Assembly: GCF_004296405.1 (NCBI RefSeq)
Contig: NZ_PSRR01000005.1
Location: 1 to 64,000, forward strand
DNA from: Bradyrhizobium sp. Leo170
Lineage (GTDB): Bacteria > Pseudomonadota > Alphaproteobacteria > Rhizobiales > Xanthobacteraceae
Reading direction: 5' to 3'
DNA length: 64,000 bases
Shown: in pieces, positions 55,247-63,781 of the stretch
Numbering within the stretch: position 1 is the stretch's first letter
Layout of the letters: each line of letters begins with the position of its first letter
Position numbers and translations under genes: made by a program
The notes under the pieces: generated by a model
Told to the model about the DNA's origin: nothing
What the model saw: the letters and a program-made list of their open reading frames with translations, nothing else
The model's database searches: none

Positions 55247-56082
55247 TTACGGCGGATGGATACTTCGCTGATCAGCCCGTCGTGCCTGGTGCGGACGTGA
55301 TCTATCGCCCGAAGGGCAACGCCGGCGAATATGCACCGCTCGCCACGAACCCCTATCGTGGTTGCGGTCACGAGTGCCTCTACTGCTATGTGCCGCTCGC
55401 GACGCGCATCCCCCGGGACACCTTCAATGAAGGCGCCGAGCCCCGGCCTGGTTACCTTGACCGTCTCCGCCGTGACATCTTGCGCTACCGCAACGCCGGT
55501 GTCGCCGGCGGGCCGAACGAGCAGATATTTATCACGTTCTCCAGCGATCCGTTTCATCTCGGCGACCTCTCCCATACCGAGTTGACCATCAGGACGCTTA
55601 TTGATGGCGGGCTTGCGTTCTGCACTCTATCCAAGGGCGGCAGCCGCGCCCTCCCCTACATCGATCTTTATCGCCGCGATCGCGACGCCTATGCCTGCAC
55701 GCTGACGACACTGGATGGTGCGTTCTCGAAGCAGTGGGAGCGCAAGGCGGCGCTGCCGTGGGATCGCATCGAGACGCTGCGCCGGTTCTATGAGGCCGGC
55801 ATCTTCACCTGGGTGTCGCTCGAGCCGACGCTATCGGCGGAGTCGTCGATCGAGATCATCAGGCACACTCACGAGTTCGTCGACCTCTATAAGATTGGGC
55901 GTGTGAATTACGTCGCCAAGATCGCGAAGGCGATCGATTGGCGCGACTACACCCTCCGCATCATTGAGGTCTGTCAGGCGCTCGGCGTGAAGCACTACGT
56001 CAAGCGTGACCTCCAGGAACACTTGCCTCCCGGTTATCCCAACCCGCTGCGCGTCCAGCAGCATCACGGAGCTACGGCATGA
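55243..56082 (+). CDS. Radical SAM protein of the SPL/Rv2578c-like type
   Basis: A 279-residue protein starting at GTG 55243, chosen because it overlaps the upstream stop. NPYRGCGHECLYCYVPLATR holds the 4Fe-4S motif C41-x3-C45-x2-C48 typical of spore-photoproduct-lyase-like radical SAM proteins. IFITFSSDPFHLGD, FCTLSKGGSRALPYIDLYRR and WVSLEPTLSAESSIEIIRHT continue the partial TIM barrel. Substrate unknown; DNA-related chemistry is possible but unproven. A TIM-barrel gene follows. Confidence 0.85.
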   Translation: MITADGYFADQPVVPGADVIYRPKGNAGEYAPLATNPYRGCGHECLYCYVPLATRIPRDTFNEGAEPRPGYLDRLRRDILRYRNAGVAGGPNEQIFITFSSDPFHLGDLSHTELTIRTLIDGGLAFCTLSKGGSRALPYIDLYRRDRDAYACTLTTLDGAFSKQWERKAALPWDRIETLRRFYEAGIFTWVSLEPTLSAESSIEIIRHTHEFVDLYKIGRVNYVAKIAKAIDWRDYTLRIIEVCQALGVKHYVKRDLQEHLPPGYPNPLRVQQHHGATA

Positions 56083-56729
56083 AGCCGGAATTCATCACGT
56101 TCACCGGCGTCGATAATTGGACCTCGATCGATGGCATGATCGCGCTCTCGAGCCGCTACCCGATCGAATGGGGCGTTCTGTTCTCGCCGAAGCGCCAGGG
56201 CATTGATCCACGCTACCCGCACCACGCCGGCTTGTCGCGCATCATGTGGAGCGGACCGCGTTTGTCGGCGCATCTTTGCGGCGAATACAGCCGCAGGATC
56301 ATGGCAGGCGAATGCATCGTCGACATTATCCCGGCCGACCTCGGCTCTTTCCGCCGCATCCAGGTCAACCATGCCGACCCGGAGCCGACGCGCATCATCG
56401 AATTTCGGAACGGCTGGGGCCGCATGCGCTGTATCGCCCAGACCCGAGGGGACGAGTTTCCGCGCGATACCTCGGTCGACTGGCTATTCGACCGTTCAGG
56501 CGGGACCGGAGAGGCCGCCAGCTCATGGCCAATGCATCCCGGAGGCGATCGTCTCGTCGGTTACGCCGGCGGCATATCGCCGGAGAATATTCGCGGCGTC
56601 ATGTCCGTGCTCGAGCAGATGCGGGGCCGCTACTGGATCGACATGGAGAGTGGAGTTCGGACCGAAGACAGGTTCGACATCGAGAAGTGCCGAGCCGTGT
56701 GCGAGGCGGTTTATGGAGCCGCGCGGTGA
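56079..56729 (+). CDS. Phosphoribosylanthranilate-isomerase-like TIM-barrel phage protein
   Basis: A 216-residue protein: MKPEFITFTGVDNWTSIDGM, SSRYPIEWGVLFSPKRQGID, RYPHHAGLSRIMWSGPRLSA, HLCGEYSRRIMAGE. Repeating strand-helix units and the late GYAGGISPENI resemble the phosphate-binding end of TrpF-type barrels. Phage homologues of this type exist with no known reaction; a tryptophan role is unlikely in this setting. ATGA overlap with the radical SAM gene suggests they may act together. Confidence 0.75.
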   Translation: MKPEFITFTGVDNWTSIDGMIALSSRYPIEWGVLFSPKRQGIDPRYPHHAGLSRIMWSGPRLSAHLCGEYSRRIMAGECIVDIIPADLGSFRRIQVNHADPEPTRIIEFRNGWGRMRCIAQTRGDEFPRDTSVDWLFDRSGGTGEAASSWPMHPGGDRLVGYAGGISPENIRGVMSVLEQMRGRYWIDMESGVRTEDRFDIEKCRAVCEAVYGAAR

Positions 56730-57427
56730 CCGACATCCCAATTCTATTCTCAGCGCCGATGGTCAACGCGGAGTTGGACGACCGTAAGACCATGACTAGG
56801 CGCTTGGCCGTCGCGGAGCGGTTCTACCGGCCGGGTGCCAAGATCCCCGCCGACGCGCGGGCTGTTGAGGGTGGTTTCGTAGCCGACCGGCCTTCCTTCT
56901 GGACAAAGGTGAAGCCTGGCGATCGGCTTTGGGTCCGTGAGGAGTGGCGCGTCAGCAAGAAATGGGATTCGACGAAGCCGGCCGACCTTCCGCCGCGCGC
57001 TATGTCGGTGTTGTTCACGGCTGGGGGCTCGATTGCCAACACGGCTGCTGGTTGGGCGCCTGATCTCTCGTATCCGCCGGCCGGCGTAACTGTGCCCTGG
57101 GCTGGGCGTCGTCGTGCGTCAATGCACATGCCCCGCTGGGCGTCCCGCCTCACCCTGATTGTCACGGCGGTCAAAATCGAACCGCTTCAGGACATCTCGG
57201 ATGAGGACATTGTTGCTGAAGGTGCGAAGGAAGCTTTCAGCCAGGAGACAGCAGCGATCCCGGGTCCAGCCGCGTATATGGCTTGGCAGGAGAAGGCCTT
57301 CTATGCATGGCGAGACCTTTGGGTCTCGATAAACGGCCAAGACTCCTGGAACGACAACCCTGAAGTTGTTGCGATCTCGTTCGAAGTCATCAAAGCCAAC
57401 ATCGACGCAATAGCGAGGGCAGCGTGA
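56726..57427 (+). CDS. ASCH/PUA-like phage protein
   Basis: A 233-residue protein from GTG 56726: MTDIPILFSAPMVNAELDDR, KTMTRRLAVAERF. The N-terminal ILFSAPMVxAxLxxRKTMTRR, the later KVKPGDRLWVREEWRV and SRLTLIVTAVKIEPLQDISD are the hallmarks of a widespread phage protein family with an ASCH-like (RNA- or nucleoside-binding) beta barrel. C terminus FEVIKANI is also typical. Function unknown. GTGA overlap with the upstream gene. Confidence 0.8.
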   Translation: MTDIPILFSAPMVNAELDDRKTMTRRLAVAERFYRPGAKIPADARAVEGGFVADRPSFWTKVKPGDRLWVREEWRVSKKWDSTKPADLPPRAMSVLFTAGGSIANTAAGWAPDLSYPPAGVTVPWAGRRRASMHMPRWASRLTLIVTAVKIEPLQDISDEDIVAEGAKEAFSQETAAIPGPAAYMAWQEKAFYAWRDLWVSINGQDSWNDNPEVVAISFEVIKANIDAIARAA

Positions 57428-57906
57428 CCGAACTCGCTCCGCTCTGCTGCGGCGTAGCCGCCAGGTTGACCGACGGTCGCGAGATCTACCCGCGCCGCAC
57501 CGACTTGCACCACAAGCTCATATATAAGTGCGATCGGTGTGGGGCGTATTGCGGCTGTCATCCCGGTACCACGAAGAGCCTCGGCACACCGGCAAACTCT
57601 GAGACCCGCCGGGCTCGGTCGGACTTCCACGACCAGGTCTTTGACCCGCTCTGGAAGACCGCGGTGATCACCGGCGGATACACCGTTCGGGACGAGCGCG
57701 AGGCCAACCGAATACGGAAGGCGGCACGCAATCGCCTCTACGTCTATCTCGCGAACCATCTCGGCATCAGTCGGGACGACTGTCACACCGCGATGTTCAC
57801 GATCGATCATATCCGGCGCGCCACCGAGATCCTGAAGGACGTCACCTATCTGGATATTCGCGCCTGGCACCGCGCGCTCTACAGGTCAAAAGGGAAAGCG
57901 GCATGA
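57424..57906 (+). CDS. DUF3268-like zinc-finger protein
   Basis: A 160-residue protein from GTG 57424. CCGVAARLTDGREIYPRRTD, LHHKLIYKCDRCGAYCGCHP and a segment RRARSDFHDQVFDPLWKT match the DUF3268 pattern (a zinc-finger, 'C.yC...a.l..g..iYp.r.dl....f..C..C.a.vG.H'). The C-terminal half has a helical RNRLYVYLANHLGISRDDCH segment. Probably nucleic-acid-associated by zinc-finger type. Confidence 0.75.
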   Translation: MTELAPLCCGVAARLTDGREIYPRRTDLHHKLIYKCDRCGAYCGCHPGTTKSLGTPANSETRRARSDFHDQVFDPLWKTAVITGGYTVRDEREANRIRKAARNRLYVYLANHLGISRDDCHTAMFTIDHIRRATEILKDVTYLDIRAWHRALYRSKGKAA

Positions 57907-58421
57907 AGCACGATAGCATCGGGCAAGTCTCTACCCTGCTCGCAAAACGCGAGGAGGCGACGAAAATTGCCGAAGCGGCGCGCATAGGGCTCCTGGAACC
58001 AATCCGCATTCTTCACGAGGGGCAGATCGTAATAACTCCCGGGACGATCGTACCCGAAGAATATGTCCGGCAAGCCGTCATCGAAGCCGCCTACGAATGC
58101 ATCCGGTCGATCGACAAGGAACTAAACAAGCTTGGCGTTTCGACCCCACCGCTGGAGGAAGAGCCGGAAACGATTGAGGAATGGAAGCAGGCCGCCAACC
58201 GCTATCTCCGGGTTTGGGTGCGAGAGCTCGGCGGCCGGCTGAAAAACAAGCATCATCTCATCGACGCGCTCGCGATCGCCACGGCGGAAATGCGCGAAAA
58301 GGCCGAGTTGCATTCGGTACCGGTCGTGCCGAAAGCGATGCACGAAGAGCGAGTCACCGAACTCATCCAGTTCAATAATAAGCTCGAGGAGCGCGCGCGC
58401 CGCGGAGCGCAAGCTTCATAG
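57903..58421 (+). CDS. Hypothetical phage protein, 172 residues
   Basis: The protein starts MKHDSIGQVSTLLAKREEAT and is largely helical and charged (YVRQAVIEAAYECIRSIDKE; AATAEMREKAELH region). No family recognised. ATGA overlap with the zinc-finger gene. Confidence 0.6.
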   Translation: MKHDSIGQVSTLLAKREEATKIAEAARIGLLEPIRILHEGQIVITPGTIVPEEYVRQAVIEAAYECIRSIDKELNKLGVSTPPLEEEPETIEEWKQAANRYLRVWVRELGGRLKNKHHLIDALAIATAEMREKAELHSVPVVPKAMHEERVTELIQFNNKLEERARRGAQAS

Positions 58422-58425
58422 CTTC

Positions 58426-58536
58426 ATGAACGGCTCCGATGCCGACAGGCTCGCCTTTGCCGTCGAGCGCGCTGCGGCACAGGTCATTGCCGATATCAAA
58501 GGCGCCCATCAAAACCGGAGCGCCGACCGTGGCTGA
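58426..58536 (+). CDS. 36-residue helical peptide
   Basis: The frame encodes MNGSDADRLAFAVERAAAQV then IADIKGAHQNRSADRG, one amphipathic helix. A GCGGAGC site lies upstream within the previous gene. Fits the dense gene string but is short. Confidence 0.4.
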   Translation: MNGSDADRLAFAVERAAAQVIADIKGAHQNRSADRG

Positions 58537-58594
58537 TGTGACCGGACCGATCTCATCGTTGCCAGGATCGCACCACGCGCTTCCGGAAGGGACA

Positions 58595-58924
58595 ATGTGC
58601 GATCAGCATCCAGACCGGCCGGCGGTCGCTCGTGTACAGGGCGAAACCGACTCGTTCGGCTCCGAGATGAATGATCTCTGCGAAGAGTGCCTCAAGGCTG
58701 ACCGCGAGTACGCTCGTTCACCGGAGGCTCGAACCGGCAAATGCGATTGGTGCAAGCAAGCCGCGACCGTTCTCGCTGACACGCGCGATTACGAGGAAGG
58801 CATGCACGGCCCCGTGTACCGCGTCTGCGGCGTTTGCAGGAAGCGGCGAGACGAGGAAGACCGAGCAGAGCTCGATCAATATGACAACGATTACGAGCCG
58901 TTCGACGACGGCTTCGACGATTAA
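58595..58924 (+). CDS. Zinc-ribbon phage protein, 109 residues
   Basis: The protein starts MCDQHPDRPAVARVQGETDS. It has three Cys groups: MCDQH at the N terminus, LCEECL, KCDWCKQ and RVCGVCRKRR, giving likely two zinc ribbons, and a very acidic C-terminal tail (DEEDRAELDQYDNDYEPFDD). GGAAGGGA precedes ATG 58595. A GTG at 58529 is an alternative start that would overlap the upstream peptide's stop. Confidence 0.65.
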   Translation: MCDQHPDRPAVARVQGETDSFGSEMNDLCEECLKADREYARSPEARTGKCDWCKQAATVLADTRDYEEGMHGPVYRVCGVCRKRRDEEDRAELDQYDNDYEPFDDGFDD

Positions 58925-58952
58925 TCCCACCCAATCCAAAGGAGGTGAACCA

Positions 58953-59831
58953 GTGCGCAAGACCATCAAGGCCGATCTCGTCATCATCGATCCCCAAAAC
59001 GACTTCATGGACATCAAACACGAAGGCAGCGGTTGGGTCGGCGCAGCAATGCCGGATGGGACGCTGTTTCGGTCTACGCTCCCGGTACCCGGCGCGCTTG
59101 ACGACATGCGACGTGTCGCCAAGCTGGTAAAACGCGTCGGCCGCCGGCTCAACGACATCCACGTCACGCTGGACTCCCATCGCGTCGTCGACGTCGCACA
59201 CCCCGGCTTCTGGCGCGGCCAGAACGGCCAGCACCCTGCACCCTTCACCATGATCACGAAGGCCGACATCAAGTCGGGTATGTGGGCACCGCGCAACCAG
59301 GCATACCGCCAGCGGATGCTCGACTACACCGCGGCGATCGAGGCTGCCGGCAAGTTCGTTCTGATGATTTGGCCGGAGCACTGCATCATCGGAAGTTGGG
59401 GTCACAACGTGGTCGATGATCTCCGCCTGGCCCTTACTGACTGGGAGCGCGACAACTTCGCCACGATCGATTTCGTCACAAAGGGCACCAACACCTTCAC
59501 GGAGCACTACGGGGCCCTCATGGCCGAGGTGCCGGATCCCGCCGACCCGTCCACGCAGTTGAACGGCGCCTTCCTCTCCGTTCTCCAGGAGGCCGACGTC
59601 ATCGGTATCGCGGGCGAGGCCTCATCGCACTGCGTCGCCACCACGATCCGGCAGATCGTCGACAACATCGGCGACGATCACCTCCGCAAGATCCACATCC
59701 TGACCGACAGCATGTCACCGGTCCCGCAGGCGCCCGGCGGACCTGATTTTCCTGCGATTGCCGCCCAGTTCCTCAAGGACATGGAAGCCCGAGGCCTAGT
59801 GCTGACCACGGCCGACGCCTTCTTGTCCTGA
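58953..59831 (+). CDS. Nicotinamidase/isochorismatase-family cysteine hydrolase
   Basis: A 292-residue protein from GTG 58953 with an excellent AAAGGAGGTG ribosome-binding site. DLVIIDPQNDFMD has the catalytic Asp13, TLDSH (72-76) the metal Asp/His, WPEHCIIGSWG (140-150) the metal His and typical loop, VTKGTNTFTEHY the oxyanion region, and GEASSHCVATT the nucleophile Cys227. Nicotinamidases convert nicotinamide to nicotinate in NAD recycling; the WPxHC loop favours this over isochorismatase. Followed by the vWA-PP2C-kinase set. Confidence 0.85.
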   Translation: MRKTIKADLVIIDPQNDFMDIKHEGSGWVGAAMPDGTLFRSTLPVPGALDDMRRVAKLVKRVGRRLNDIHVTLDSHRVVDVAHPGFWRGQNGQHPAPFTMITKADIKSGMWAPRNQAYRQRMLDYTAAIEAAGKFVLMIWPEHCIIGSWGHNVVDDLRLALTDWERDNFATIDFVTKGTNTFTEHYGALMAEVPDPADPSTQLNGAFLSVLQEADVIGIAGEASSHCVATTIRQIVDNIGDDHLRKIHILTDSMSPVPQAPGGPDFPAIAAQFLKDMEARGLVLTTADAFLS

Positions 59832-59869
59832 TCGCCTCCCCTCACCCCGAAATTCAGAAAGGAGACTCC

Positions 59870-60619
59870 ATGCCCCGTCTCGATGGTACCGATGTCGAAA
59901 CCCACACGGTGGGCAGCAACTTCTCATTCACCGGCGCGCGCATCGAAGGGCTCGGCGCGACCGAATATACGCTCGTCGACATCGAGGTCGACATGAGCGG
60001 CTCGGTCAGTTCCTTCCGGCCCGACCTGATCGCCGCTGTGAAGACCGCTGTCGATGCCTGCGGAAAGTCCCCGCGGTCCGATAACCTGCTGATCCGCGTC
60101 GCCGCCTTCAGCACGATGTACCCGAAGGGCGTCAACGAGGTCCACGGGTTCATCCCGCTCACCAACATCGACGTCGCCTCTTACGACACGCTGCAGCCGG
60201 GTGGCGGAACGCCGCTCTTTGATGCCTGCTACAGCGGCATCGGCGCATCTAATGCGTACGCCAAGATGCTGTACGACCAGGAGTTCAATGCTAACGCCAT
60301 CAGTTTCTTTATCACCGATGGCGAGGACACTCATTCCGCGATGCGGCCCGCCCAAATCAGGGCCGAAGTCGAATTGGCCCAGCGCGAGGAATACCTCGAA
60401 AGCCACGTCAGCGTCCTGATCGGGATCAATGCCAGCAGCTGCAGCGGAGCGCTCCGGGACTTCCAGCGGGAAGCCGGCATCACCCAATACATCGACGCCG
60501 GCGACGCCACCAAGGGCAAGTTGGCCAAGCTGGCTCAATTCGTCTCGCAGTCGATCTCGAGCACATCGCAAGCATTGGGCACAGGCGGTCCGAGCCAATC
60601 GATCGCACCTACCATCTGA
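59870..60619 (+). CDS. von Willebrand A (TerY-like) domain protein
   Basis: A 249-residue protein. The MIDAS is complete: IEVDMSGSVSS with D41-x-S-x-S45, the Thr of GGGTPLFDAC near residue 117 and FFITDGEDTHS near 147-157. The whole protein is one vWA domain plus a short Ser/Gly tail, as in TerY. AAAGGAGA lies six bases before ATG 59870. TerY-type vWA proteins occur with a PP2C phosphatase and a kinase as a signalling triad, exactly the genes that follow. Confidence 0.85.
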   Translation: MPRLDGTDVETHTVGSNFSFTGARIEGLGATEYTLVDIEVDMSGSVSSFRPDLIAAVKTAVDACGKSPRSDNLLIRVAAFSTMYPKGVNEVHGFIPLTNIDVASYDTLQPGGGTPLFDACYSGIGASNAYAKMLYDQEFNANAISFFITDGEDTHSAMRPAQIRAEVELAQREEYLESHVSVLIGINASSCSGALRDFQREAGITQYIDAGDATKGKLAKLAQFVSQSISSTSQALGTGGPSQSIAPTI

Positions 60620-60643
60620 GCAGAGCCGCCGCGGAGACCACCT

Positions 60644-61468
60644 ATGCGCTTCACAGCCGACCACGCCTTCCACATCGGATCGCAGCATCTCCGCGGCGGC
60701 ATGCCGTGTCAGGACTATGCACTGTCGTATGCCAGCGACATCTTCGGTGCCGCAGTTGTTTCAGATGGCTGCTCGAGCGGCGGGCGTACCGATGTCGGGG
60801 CTAGAGTCGTCGCGCATTCCACGCTGACCTCTCTGATGGAAGCGCCTCGGTTTAATGAGCGCATCGTAGATCACTACAGCCACCGCCGCGATGAATGCGC
60901 GCGATCTGCACTGTACCTCCAACCCGATGATCTGCTCGCGACATGCGTGTATGTCGCCATTTCTGGCGACAGAGCGATGTCTCGGATCGTCGGCGATGGC
61001 GTCGCGGCCGGCATTGATCGAGATGGTAGGCTCGTGATGAACCGGATCGAGTGGGCCAAGAACATGCCGGTCTACCGCGCCTATTGGCGGACCGACGAGT
61101 ATCGCGCATTCATCACAGCACATGGCGGGATGGACGCGCGGGCCCTCTCGCAGCACATATTTGCTCCTGACTGCGCCCCTTCAGAGTTTATCGGCCGTCA
61201 TACGGTCGAAGACGGGCTTGTCGGCACCAGCATCGACCATGACCTGCAGATGTTCCGATTTATCGCCGTTTTCTCTGATGGGGTCACACAAGTCGACGGC
61301 ATGGATTGGCGCGACGTCGTCACCGAACTTATGTCGTTCAAGTCGACTGAGGGAGCCTTCGTGAAGCGGCGGATGCTCCGCTTCCTCAGGGACTGCCTGC
61401 GCCACGGTAAAGGCCCGATCGACGATATAGCGATGGCCTGCATTCACATCGAGCACGAGGCGCTGTGA
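60644..61468 (+). CDS. PP2C-type protein phosphatase
   Basis: A 274-residue protein. SQHLRGGMPCQDYALSY at residues ~10-26 has the CQD metal Asp of PP2C_2-type phosphatases; AAVVSDGCSSGGRTDVGARV near 36-55 holds the SDGxxS/GG metal motif, and IAVFSDGVTQVDG near 210 and GPIDDIAMACIHIE at the end supply the later metal aspartates. It would reverse phosphorylation by the kinase encoded two genes on. Second member of the vWA/PP2C/kinase set. Confidence 0.85.
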   Translation: MRFTADHAFHIGSQHLRGGMPCQDYALSYASDIFGAAVVSDGCSSGGRTDVGARVVAHSTLTSLMEAPRFNERIVDHYSHRRDECARSALYLQPDDLLATCVYVAISGDRAMSRIVGDGVAAGIDRDGRLVMNRIEWAKNMPVYRAYWRTDEYRAFITAHGGMDARALSQHIFAPDCAPSEFIGRHTVEDGLVGTSIDHDLQMFRFIAVFSDGVTQVDGMDWRDVVTELMSFKSTEGAFVKRRMLRFLRDCLRHGKGPIDDIAMACIHIEHEAL

Positions 61469-61848
61469 TGGCGCAGACCTTCTTCCAGGACTTCCGCAAG
61501 GATAACGGCTTCCCCGTGACGGTCGAGTACAGCTATCGGCCGGGAAGCGAAACCACCTATTCGCCGCGGTTCGGTGCCGAAGGTGGAGATCCTTGCGACA
61601 TCTGTATCATAGCGTCGTGGCCAAACACGCCGGAATACAATCGCGTGTTCGGAATCCTGCGCAACCTGGAATGGGGCCGTCACCCGCGCTGGCTGACGCC
61701 CTTCGTCTGGCTCGCTCTCCAGACGGTGAAGCTGGACATCTGGCTCCGCGAACTCCCGGCCGCCCTATCGGAGGCCGAGCGCGAGCGCATGGAGGAGTGG
61801 CTCATCGAGCACCACGTCTACGAACCCTCCGAGGAGGACTTCTACTGA
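61468..61848 (+). CDS. Phage protein of the 'VEYSYRPG' type between phosphatase and kinase
   Basis: A 126-residue protein starting MAQTFFQDFRKDNGFPVTVE, then YSYRPGSETTYSPRFGAEGG and DPCDICIIASWPNT. The '.V.V.Y.y.PG...T..P..G...GdP.dv.I' pattern recurs in short phage proteins of unknown function. The ATG at 61468 shares a base with the phosphatase stop, and its TGA overlaps the kinase ATG. Probably not a mechanistic part of the triad, but tightly co-translated. Confidence 0.65.
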   Translation: MAQTFFQDFRKDNGFPVTVEYSYRPGSETTYSPRFGAEGGDPCDICIIASWPNTPEYNRVFGILRNLEWGRHPRWLTPFVWLALQTVKLDIWLRELPAALSEAERERMEEWLIEHHVYEPSEEDFY

Positions 61849-63593
61849 TGGCGCGCAAGGGTGCGATCAATGTTCTCCTCGACGGCCGCGGCGGCGTGAC
61901 GCTGCGCGAGTCCGATTACATCACGACCGGCGGCGAGGGCTCAATCTACAAGACCGGCCAGACCGTGGTGAAGCTCTACACCGATCCGAACAAGATGGCG
62001 CGCGACGGCATGCCGGAGAAGGTGAAGATGCTGGCGCGGCTGCAGCATCCTGGCATCGTCGCGCCGCACGGCCTGGTGCTCGACGACTCCCGGAAGCCGA
62101 TTGGCTTCTACATGCCGTTCGTCGTCGGCGAGCCGATGTCGCGGGTCTTTGTCTCGGATTACCGGTCACGGACGGGCTTCGGTGAGTGGGATGCCGTCGC
62201 GGTTACCCAGTGCATGTTCGATATCGTAGCCTATGCGCACACACAGCAGGTTCTGCTGGTCGACGCCAACGAACTGAACTGGCTGGTCCATTTTACAAAG
62301 GGCAATGCCGCGTCCGCCTCGGTGATCGATGTCGACTCCTGGGCGATAGGCCGATGGCCGGCGACGGTCATCATGCCCTCAATCCGGGATTGGAGCGCCA
62401 AGGCCTTCTCGCCGGAGACCGATTGGTTTGCCTGGGGCATCGTCGCCTTCCAGGTCTTCACGGGAATCCATCCCTTCAAGGGGCGGATCGAGGGCTACAA
62501 GCCCGGCGACCTCGTCCGGAGGATGAAGGATAACGCCTCGGTTTTCGACCAGCGCGCAAAGCTGCCGCTGTCGGTCCGCGACTTTTCGTGCATTCCAGGC
62601 CCGTTGCTGGATTGGTTCCAGGCAACGTTCCAACTGGGCAAGCGCGGCACGCCGCCGGCGCCGACCGTTATGGGCAAGCCAGCGAAGGCCGCGCAAGTCA
62701 TGCGCGCCGTCACCACGGCCGCCGGCGGCGCGCTGGTGTTCGAGAAGTTGTTCGCGCGCACCGGCGATCCCGTCACCAGGATCTGGGCGAACGGCGCGGT
62801 CCGGCTTGCATCCGGTGAGCTATGCGACCTCGAAACTGGAATGAGCATCGCCTACCAGATGCCGGCCGACGCCGAGGTCATCAAGGTCCCGGAAGGATGG
62901 GTGATCTCGCTCCCGACTTCGACCGAAATCGTCTTCGCGCACATCCCATATGAAGTCGTCGGGGGCGTCGGCGGCCGCAGGCTCGCCGAGCAACCACTGC
63001 TGCCGCTCCGTCGCATCTTCCGCGCTGGCAAGACGCTGTTCGGGGTCACCGACCGCCAACTGATCGAGCTCGAGCTCAACGACGTCGGCCGACCACGGAT
63101 GATCATGGATCGGCGCTGGAACATGCTCGTCGGGGCGACGACCTGGCTGGATGATGTTGCGGTCACCAACGCGCTCGGCAATGCTTTCGTGGTGCTGCCG
63201 CATGCCGGCGGCATTTCGCAGATCCGCGTGGCCGAACTCGACGGCAAGACCGTGGTTGCCGGCAAGGCCTGCGGCCGGTTCGCCGCCTTCACCGTCGTCG
63301 ACAAGCAAGGCGTCTACGGCAAGGTCGAACTGACCTTCGACAAGACCTTCACCCGGTACCAGGCATGGGTCGGCCCCGCCGACGGTCCCGAGCTCAATAT
63401 GGCGATTTTGCCGCGCGGCGTCGTAGCCACCATCACCGACGACTTCGAGATCACGATCTTCGTCCCGACCACGGGCACCGTAAACAAGGTGCGCGATACC
63501 GGAGTCAGCACCGCGATGAAGCTGGCGGCATGGAGCGAGCGGATCGTCTACATCCTCGACGGCGCGGTCTGGCAGATGAGGATGGCACCGTGA
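61848..63593 (+). CDS. Protein kinase with C-terminal beta-propeller-like half
   Basis: A 581-residue protein. The kinase N lobe has the glycine loop TTGGEGSIYK (26-35) and Lys42 (VVKLY). The catalytic loop is VDANELNWLV (138-147) with Asp139 and Asn144 in place of HRDxxxxN, and the metal loop is VIDVDSW with Asp161. This is the atypical arrangement of bacterial kinases found with PP2C and TerY-like proteins. Residues ~290-581 are repeating beta segments (WANGAVRLASGELCDLETGM; FVVLPHAGGISQIRVAELDG) suggestive of a propeller, not the zinc-ribbon tail of classical TerY-P kinases. Confidence 0.82.
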   Translation: MARKGAINVLLDGRGGVTLRESDYITTGGEGSIYKTGQTVVKLYTDPNKMARDGMPEKVKMLARLQHPGIVAPHGLVLDDSRKPIGFYMPFVVGEPMSRVFVSDYRSRTGFGEWDAVAVTQCMFDIVAYAHTQQVLLVDANELNWLVHFTKGNAASASVIDVDSWAIGRWPATVIMPSIRDWSAKAFSPETDWFAWGIVAFQVFTGIHPFKGRIEGYKPGDLVRRMKDNASVFDQRAKLPLSVRDFSCIPGPLLDWFQATFQLGKRGTPPAPTVMGKPAKAAQVMRAVTTAAGGALVFEKLFARTGDPVTRIWANGAVRLASGELCDLETGMSIAYQMPADAEVIKVPEGWVISLPTSTEIVFAHIPYEVVGGVGGRRLAEQPLLPLRRIFRAGKTLFGVTDRQLIELELNDVGRPRMIMDRRWNMLVGATTWLDDVAVTNALGNAFVVLPHAGGISQIRVAELDGKTVVAGKACGRFAAFTVVDKQGVYGKVELTFDKTFTRYQAWVGPADGPELNMAILPRGVVATITDDFEITIFVPTTGTVNKVRDTGVSTAMKLAAWSERIVYILDGAVWQMRMAP

Positions 63594-63781
63594 AGAGACA
63601 GAAGTGGAATTGGCGGAAGCACCTCACACCCGCGGAAGCCGCGTTTATGCGGGAGTGCGATGCTGAAGCGAAGAAGATCGCCGAGGCCCAGTCACGTTGG
63701 AGCGCGAAGTACCAACTCGAGCGCATCAAAATCGTCAACCGCGCCCTGGAGCGCGCGATACATGCTGGAGGCGAGGCATGA
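63590..63781 (+). CDS. Small helical phage protein, 63 residues
   Basis: The protein from GTG 63590 reads MKRQKWNWRKHLTPAEAAFM, then a charged helix (RECDAEAKKIAEAQSRWSAK; YQLERIKIVNRALERAIHAG). Both ends overlap neighbours (GTGA with the kinase, ATGA with the next gene). No family recognised. Confidence 0.6.
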   Translation: MKRQKWNWRKHLTPAEAAFMRECDAEAKKIAEAQSRWSAKYQLERIKIVNRALERAIHAGGEA

